DNA from: an uncultured Bacteroidaceae bacterium
Lineage (GTDB): Bacteria > Bacteroidota > Bacteroidia > Bacteroidales > Bacteroidaceae
DNA length: 10,684 bases
Reading direction: 5' to 3'
Assembly (NCBI GenBank): GCA_934271655.1
Contig: CAKQRW010000069.1
Location: 1-10,684 of the forward strand
A program made the translations under genes and the position numbers. This document shows, in pieces, positions 7,333 through 10,684 of this stretch (position 1 is the first letter of the stretch; every line of letters begins with the position of its first letter). The notes beneath the pieces are model-generated. The model worked only from the letters and a program-made list of their open reading frames with translations. It made no database searches and had not been told where the DNA came from.

Positions 7333-9402
7333 TCAGTCATAGAAGTTCCAGCTGATTCCGAATCGCACGCTGGATGGATTCATAGGATAGCCAGGTCCCC
7401 AGAAATATCGTCCGTCGGACTGGTTGGCGTGGTGGTACATGATGTAGAAGCGGGTGCGCTTCAAGTCGAAGTTGGCGTAGACGGAAGCAAGCGGGTAGTT
7501 GCCCACCTTCTCTTTCTTGGCTGCATTCTGGTTCATGAATGTGTTCATTACAGGAGAATAGTCGGGAGCTTCATATTCCGTGAAATATTTCATGTCAGCT
7601 CCGAGCTCTGTTTTCAGCACCTGCGCTATCTTGAAGCGTATGTATAGATTGGTGTAGAGCGACAGGGCTGGAAGAGGCAGCACATCTTTATGAGAGCATG
7701 TCTGGTATGTGACATCATTCTCCCAGTGGAAGATGCCCAGTCGGAAATTCTGCTGTAGGTTGGCGCTTACCACCTGAATGTTGTCCGGGCACTGCATCGG
7801 AGCTATGTTGTTGCTCACGGTGACTGTGCCGTCGGATGAGGTCGTGGCTGTGCCGTTGTTGGTGAAATAGCAGTAGTTCTTTATATTTTCCACCCCTACA
7901 GTCAGTTTGGTGCCTGTGCTTGGCATAGTGATGATGCCCTCCACGCGCTGCCGCAGTTCCTTGTCTGTGTTGATGTCCCACCATGCATGCTTGCTGTGGA
8001 ATTGCCTGAAATAGAAGCTTGGCATGAGATTCTTCACATAGGCATTGACTGCCACCTGGGCCGTGTCGCCCATCAGCGGGATGTTGAGCTCGCCGTGTCC
8101 CTTCAGCTCAAACTGTCCGCTGCTTTCTCCTGCCACGACAATCTCTCCGTCGATGTTGTAGTTGACGGCTGAGCCTTTCGAACGTATTATTTGTCCTCCT
8201 ACCAGCACATTGTTCTCGTTGTATGTGCGCTTGCCTATGATGCCGTCAGTATTGGTGTATATGCCTCCATGCTCGATGGAGTCGGGCAGGGTAAAGCTCT
8301 TGTGCTCGTAGCCCACATAGGCATTGACGCCGAAGAGTGCCCACTTGTTGAATCCCTCGCAGATGGACACTCCAAGATGCGTGCGCAGCGCGAGGTTGCG
8401 TGTGCGGTCTTGTGTGCTGTCACCTGGCAGGTATGTGTAGGAGTGGTAATTTTCTGCCTCAGCATAGGAGCGGTAGTTGCGCATCATGTTTTGCAGCTTG
8501 ACCGTATGGAAGATGCGGCTCACAGGCACAAAGACCTGTTTGGTTGTCACCGAGTCAACTATTTCCTCACGGTAGAAGCCAAAGTTGATGTGTTGGTTGA
8601 AGAAGGCCAGATCATGCTCCTGCCTGTTCCAGGTCTGTGAAAGGAAAGTGGGTATGTCGTTAGAGGAGAAGTTTTGCGACATGTTCTCAGGATGTGTGAT
8701 ATAGCCCTCATCTTCTATACCGCCGCTTTCCGCGTTCTTCATGAAGTTGTGCTGATAATAGAAGTGCATGTCGTACCGGTCGTCAATATACGAGGCCCAG
8801 GCAGACGCGTTCATGAAGGATGTGGACTGGTTGGCATAGAAGCCACGGCCGTACAGATAGTCGAAAATGCCGCCTATGTTTGCTTTCTTGCCGATGTTGT
8901 TGGTATAGGTCACTTTGACATGGTCTGAGCCATTGGTTCGGGAGCCGTTCCAGTTGTAGGTGATGTTCATGAACGGCGACTTGGTGTTATAGAACCGGAA
9001 GCGTTCGGTGGTGACGAAGAACATGTCGTATGGCCATGTGAAGATGAAGTCGGGCATGTCGGGGCGCTGCATGAAGATGCGTGACAGGCGTGGCGAACCT
9101 ACATTGCCCAGTGTATGGTACTGTCCCTGCAGTCCTTCTGGCAAGTCTGTGTTCATAAACATGTGGTGGAGCGTGTCGACATGCGTGGAAGTTATGTTCC
9201 CATATTTCTCGTCTACATTCCATGCTCTCACATCGTTTGGCACCACTTTCTTCTTGTCTTTGCTGCTGGATGAGACAGAGTCTGGGCGTGCGTCCATGCT
9301 CAGGTCTGTATTGCTTTCCAGTTCAGAGATAATGCGCTGCGCATGGATGGCAGAGTGGGGGGCGACAGCGATGAGTGCTGAGAGTAGTAGTCTTGATTTC
9401 AT
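7333..9402 (-). CDS. Putative outer-membrane porin (Porin_10 family)
   Basis: The 689-aa product has a Sec signal peptide with likely cleavage after IHA (residue 21), then a polar linker rich in Ser, Asp and Lys (about 35-60). It then shows features I associate with the Bacteroidota putative porin family: DTLHHMFMNTDLPEG (76-90), LGNVGSPRLSRIF (98-110), FRFYNTKSPFMNITY (135-149) and FDYLYGRGFYANQST (180-194). The rest alternates polar and aromatic residues, as in amphipathic beta-strands, and ends in an aromatic-rich strand (RFGISWNFYD). It is expected to form a beta-barrel in the outer membrane; its solute is unknown. An in-frame TAA four codons upstream makes the ATG at 9402 the only plausible start. 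It follows the small membrane-protein gene by 95 nt and precedes the arabinofuranosidase by 64 nt on the same strand. Confidence 0.85.
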   Translation of the reverse strand: MKSRLLLSALIAVAPHSAIHAQRIISELESNTDLSMDARPDSVSSSSKDKKKVVPNDVRAWNVDEKYGNITSTHVDTLHHMFMNTDLPEGLQGQYHTLGNVGSPRLSRIFMQRPDMPDFIFTWPYDMFFVTTERFRFYNTKSPFMNITYNWNGSRTNGSDHVKVTYTNNIGKKANIGGIFDYLYGRGFYANQSTSFMNASAWASYIDDRYDMHFYYQHNFMKNAESGGIEDEGYITHPENMSQNFSSNDIPTFLSQTWNRQEHDLAFFNQHINFGFYREEIVDSVTTKQVFVPVSRIFHTVKLQNMMRNYRSYAEAENYHSYTYLPGDSTQDRTRNLALRTHLGVSICEGFNKWALFGVNAYVGYEHKSFTLPDSIEHGGIYTNTDGIIGKRTYNENNVLVGGQIIRSKGSAVNYNIDGEIVVAGESSGQFELKGHGELNIPLMGDTAQVAVNAYVKNLMPSFYFRQFHSKHAWWDINTDKELRQRVEGIITMPSTGTKLTVGVENIKNYCYFTNNGTATTSSDGTVTVSNNIAPMQCPDNIQVVSANLQQNFRLGIFHWENDVTYQTCSHKDVLPLPALSLYTNLYIRFKIAQVLKTELGADMKYFTEYEAPDYSPVMNTFMNQNAAKKEKVGNYPLASVYANFDLKRTRFYIMYHHANQSDGRYFWGPGYPMNPSSVRFGISWNFYD

Positions 9403-9452
9403 ATATAAAGATTAACTTCTGCCGCATATGGAAGATTAACTTGCCTCCTCAT
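9399..9452 (-). CDS. Possible 17-codon leader ORF overlapping the porin start
   Basis: On the minus strand an ATG at 9452-9450 opens a frame encoding MRRQVNLPYAAEVNLYI. It ends in a TGA (9401-9399) that overlaps the porin ATG in an ATGA arrangement, as seen in translational coupling. Its first codons are the purine stretch ATGAGGAGG. The peptide repeats VNL eight codons apart, because an 11-bp direct repeat lies in phase. There is no conservation evidence, and short open frames like this arise easily by chance. Confidence 0.25.
   Translation of the reverse strand: MRRQVNLPYAAEVNLYI
9408..9442. repeat. Two exact 11-bp direct repeats, 24 bp apart
   Basis: AAGATTAACTT occurs at 9408-9418 and again at 9432-9442 (AAGTTAATCTT on the minus strand). 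The repeats flank one arm of the leader hairpin directly upstream of the porin start. The 24-bp period is a little over two helical turns and could suit a dimeric regulator, or it could be a small duplication. Confidence 0.4.
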
Positions 9453-9462
9453 GCAGCAGAAG
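9416..9462 (-). promoter_or_regulatory. Leader hairpin upstream of the porin gene
   Basis: In the minus-strand RNA, CUUCUGCUGCAU (from 9462-9451) can pair with AUGCGGCAGAAG (from 9427-9416) over 12 pairs, with a single G-U wobble. The 23-nt loop contains GAGGAGG. The base of the stem sits 13 nt before the porin ATG, so folding could affect ribosome access, or it could mark the 3' end of the upstream transcript. Only about 40 nt separate it from the stop codon of the preceding gene. Confidence 0.45.
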
Positions 9463-9497
9463 TGTGGTATGTGTATAATTGACTATAAGCGTGTGTG

Positions 9498-9761
9498 TCA
9501 GAACAGAAATCGCAGGTAAAACTCCACCAGCTTGAGCATGATGGAACCAAAGCCGATACAGAAGAACAGCGTGCGTTGTTCTGGCAGAAGGAAATAGATG
9601 ATCAGAGCCACAGCAAAGCCAAGCATGAAAGCCCAGTTCAGCACTTTGCGTGCTGTGGCTACAGCATCACCGTTGTGGCTCTTGTGCCATTTCTTTCTGC
9701 TCTTTTTCTTGTCCTCGGCGATGGCCTCAGCTATTATCTTGTCTATCTCGTCTTGTTGCAT
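9498..9761 (-). CDS. Small two-helix inner-membrane protein, unknown function
   Basis: The 87-aa product has a charged N-terminal half (residues 1-40, with Asp/Glu early and a Lys/Arg-rich KKKSRKKWHK segment at 18-27). Two hydrophobic segments follow: about 43-59 (WAFMLGFAVALIIYFLL) and about 64-86 (TLFFCIGFGSIMLKLVE and on). It is predicted to sit in the inner membrane with the basic N-terminus in the cytoplasm by the positive-inside rule. No catalytic motif or named family is recognised. The start is 14 bp after the stop of the DUF4468 gene, so the two are very likely co-transcribed. The opposite-strand frame over the same bases lacks these features. The match of hydrophobicity and operon spacing favours this strand. 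Confidence 0.7.
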   Translation of the reverse strand: MQQDEIDKIIAEAIAEDKKKSRKKWHKSHNGDAVATARKVLNWAFMLGFAVALIIYFLLPEQRTLFFCIGFGSIMLKLVEFYLRFLF

Positions 9762-9775
9762 AGATGACGGGTCCT

Positions 9776-10426
9776 TTATTTGGATGCAGCCTTAGTAGCT
9801 ATCTCTTTTTTCAATTCTTCCACAAGGTCGATAGTCTTCACTCTATACTTGCCAGGTATGCGGCGCAGCTCACCTTTCTTGTTCAGACACTCTTCGTCTG
9901 TGATCCATTCCTCAGCTGCCACTCGCTCAAACTTGCCTTCGCCCTGGTCCACGTTGAAGGACAGGTTGGTGAGCGTGAACTCGGCCTTGCCGTCGCTGGC
10001 AGTTATGTTGAGTGTGTAGAAGGCCTGTGTGTAGTTCTTGGCGAGCGGCTTGATGGAGAATATCAGCTCTTCTGCGCCTACGCACGATATGGTGCCTGCA
10101 TTCTTGTCAGCCTCCTTTACCATTGAGTACTCAAGGTTCTTGAAGAAATCCCCGTCTGTATATATACCGTTGACAGTGTTTGGCTCATATCTGAAGCTTG
10201 CCCATTGGGCCAGCCGAGAATAGATGTCTGCTTTTGCCATTCCAGGCAGCGCTATGGTCTCGGTGAATGTCACCTTGCCGTCTTTGACAGGCACAGCTCC
10301 TGCTGCGGTGTATGCGCTCATGTCCGTCTGCTGCTTTTGCGGTTTCTTGCGTGCGAATAGTCCCTCGCTCTGTGCGCTCATCAGCAGTGGCAGACAAGCG
10401 AATATTGCTATGAGTGTTTTTTTCAT
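9776..10426 (-). CDS. DUF4468-type secreted protein
   Basis: The 216-aa product has a short Sec signal peptide (KK, then a hydrophobic run to about residue 16, likely cleavage after MSA at 18), so it is exported to the periplasm or envelope. A lipobox reading at C11 (IFAC) is unlikely because the hydrophobic stretch continues beyond it. The mature part contains AVPVKDGKVTFTETIALPGMAKADIYSRLAQWA (about 44-76), the opening I associate with DUF4468, a Bacteroidota domain of unknown role. The C-terminus is charged and helical (LVEELKKEIATKAASK). It is the first gene of the minus-strand group and lies 14 bp before the small membrane-protein gene. A Bacteroidota promoter lies about 29-60 bp upstream of its ATG. 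Confidence 0.82.
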   Translation of the reverse strand: MKKTLIAIFACLPLLMSAQSEGLFARKKPQKQQTDMSAYTAAGAVPVKDGKVTFTETIALPGMAKADIYSRLAQWASFRYEPNTVNGIYTDGDFFKNLEYSMVKEADKNAGTISCVGAEELIFSIKPLAKNYTQAFYTLNITASDGKAEFTLTNLSFNVDQGEGKFERVAAEEWITDEECLNKKGELRRIPGKYRVKTIDLVEELKKEIATKAASK

Positions 10427-10454
10427 AAATGTATGTTTTATTTGTTTTTCCTTG

Positions 10455-10486
10455 CAAAGATACTGCTTTTGGTAAATATGGTCAAA
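10455..10486 (-). promoter_or_regulatory. Bacteroidota-type promoter for the DUF4468 gene
   Basis: On the minus strand TTTG (10486-10483) is followed by exactly 20 nt and then TATCTTTG (10462-10455). This matches the primary sigma consensus of Bacteroides relatives (-33 TTTG, -7 TAnnTTTG, spacing 19-21). Transcription would start near 10450, giving a leader of about 24 nt with no strong Shine-Dalgarno, as is usual in this phylum. Confidence 0.8.
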
Positions 10487-10502
10487 TATAAACTTATAAA
10501 AT

Positions 10503-10520
10503 TGCTAAAATTCTTTAGCA
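10503..10520. promoter_or_regulatory. 7-bp palindrome just upstream of the promoter
   Basis: TGCTAAA (10503-10509) and TTTAGCA (10514-10520) are exact inverted repeats around the 4-nt loop ATTC. They lie 17 bp upstream of the -33 element, where an activator could bind. The size also fits chance in AT-rich DNA. Confidence 0.25.
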
Positions 10521-10584
10521 GGGGTTGCTCTGGCTGTAATGTTTAGGTGGGTGTAGCAAATATAGGGGCGGCTTACTTCGATAT

Positions 10585-10635
10585 GTAGGTGCTCATAATT
10601 ATTTTTATAAGTAGGTGTTCATAATTATTTTTATA
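10585..10635. repeat. Two-copy tandem repeat, 26-bp period
   Basis: A 25-nt unit beginning GTAGGTG and ending ATTATTTTTATA occurs at 10585-10609 and 10611-10635, with one C/T difference at its eighth base and one base between copies. It lies in the intergenic region upstream of the minus-strand gene group. It may be a regulator-binding pair, a small duplication, or part of a dispersed intergenic repeat. Confidence 0.7.
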
Positions 10636-10636
10636 T

Positions 10637-10684
10637 TTAGCGTGCTCTATCCCCGGGCAGATTTTCCTTCTGTTTGATGGAGCT
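10637..10684 (-). CDS. Possible 3' end of a gene entering from the right edge
   Basis: On the minus strand one frame reads SSIKQKENLPGDRAR from the edge to a TAA at 10639-10637. The two other minus frames are also open for some distance, one to a TAG within this stretch and one through the tandem repeat, so the coding frame cannot be decided from 48 bases. No family is recognised. Confidence 0.2.
   Translation of the reverse strand, partial: SSIKQKENLPGDRAR

Noticed and set aside
8191..8640. 149-aa plus-strand open frame antisense to the porin gene
   Set aside because: Shadow of the porin reading frame; no signal peptide, domain or promoter.
9495..9767. 90-aa plus-strand frame opposite the small membrane protein
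   Set aside because: The minus frame has a charged N-terminus, two clean hydrophobic helices and 14-bp operon spacing; the plus frame would stand alone against the transcription direction.
10457..10684. tRNA or other known RNA gene in the right-hand intergenic region
   Set aside because: No cloverleaf pattern, T-loop (GTTCRANYC) or CCA end was found on either strand.

Overview
The window is bacterial and reads as Bacteroidota, most likely a Prevotella/Segatella-like member of the Bacteroidales. The reasons are a Porin_10-type outer-membrane protein, a DUF4468 secreted protein, a multi-domain secreted beta-L-arabinofuranosidase of a type common in gut Bacteroidales, a C-terminal 'LDGR...GIYIVNNKK' tail, and a promoter matching the Bacteroidota sigma consensus (TTTG, 20 nt, TAnnTTTG). 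All of this is recognition by eye; no database search was run.

Layout. Positions 3-3827 (+) hold one very long gene, cut by the left edge. It encodes a single-chain restriction-modification enzyme: the tail of a probable GIY-YIG/T5orf172-type nuclease domain, an SF2 helicase motor, a helical coupler, and an Eco57I-type N6-adenine methyltransferase with a target-recognition tail. The gene looks more A+T-rich than the rest of the window. Positions 3828-4094 form a convergent intergenic gap with a perfect 18-bp inverted repeat and a weaker possible fold. The rest, 4095 to about 10430, is on the minus strand. In transcription order it holds a DUF4468 secreted protein (10426-9776), a small two-helix membrane protein (9761-9498), a Porin_10 outer-membrane protein (9402-7333) and a secreted GH146/GH127-clan beta-L-arabinofuranosidase (7268-4095). 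Positions 10427-10684 hold the promoter, a small palindrome, a two-copy 26-bp tandem repeat and possibly the last codons of a gene entering from the right.

How the parts fit. The first two minus-strand genes are 14 bp apart, share the 10455-10486 promoter, and are probably one transcript. The porin follows after a 95-nt leader containing a 12-bp stem and a 17-codon ORF that overlaps the porin start. A GC-rich hairpin separates the porin from the arabinofuranosidase. The porin and glycosidase could both serve envelope and arabinan-glycan use, but no SusC/SusD pair or regulator is visible, so this is not shown to be a polysaccharide utilisation locus. The restriction-modification gene is a separate accessory (defence) unit facing them. 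The best candidate for something unusual is this enzyme: its layout parallels Type ISP enzymes, but with what looks like a GIY-YIG-type nuclease in front, an atypical SAM-binding motif, and an A8 tract just before the catalytic NPPY.
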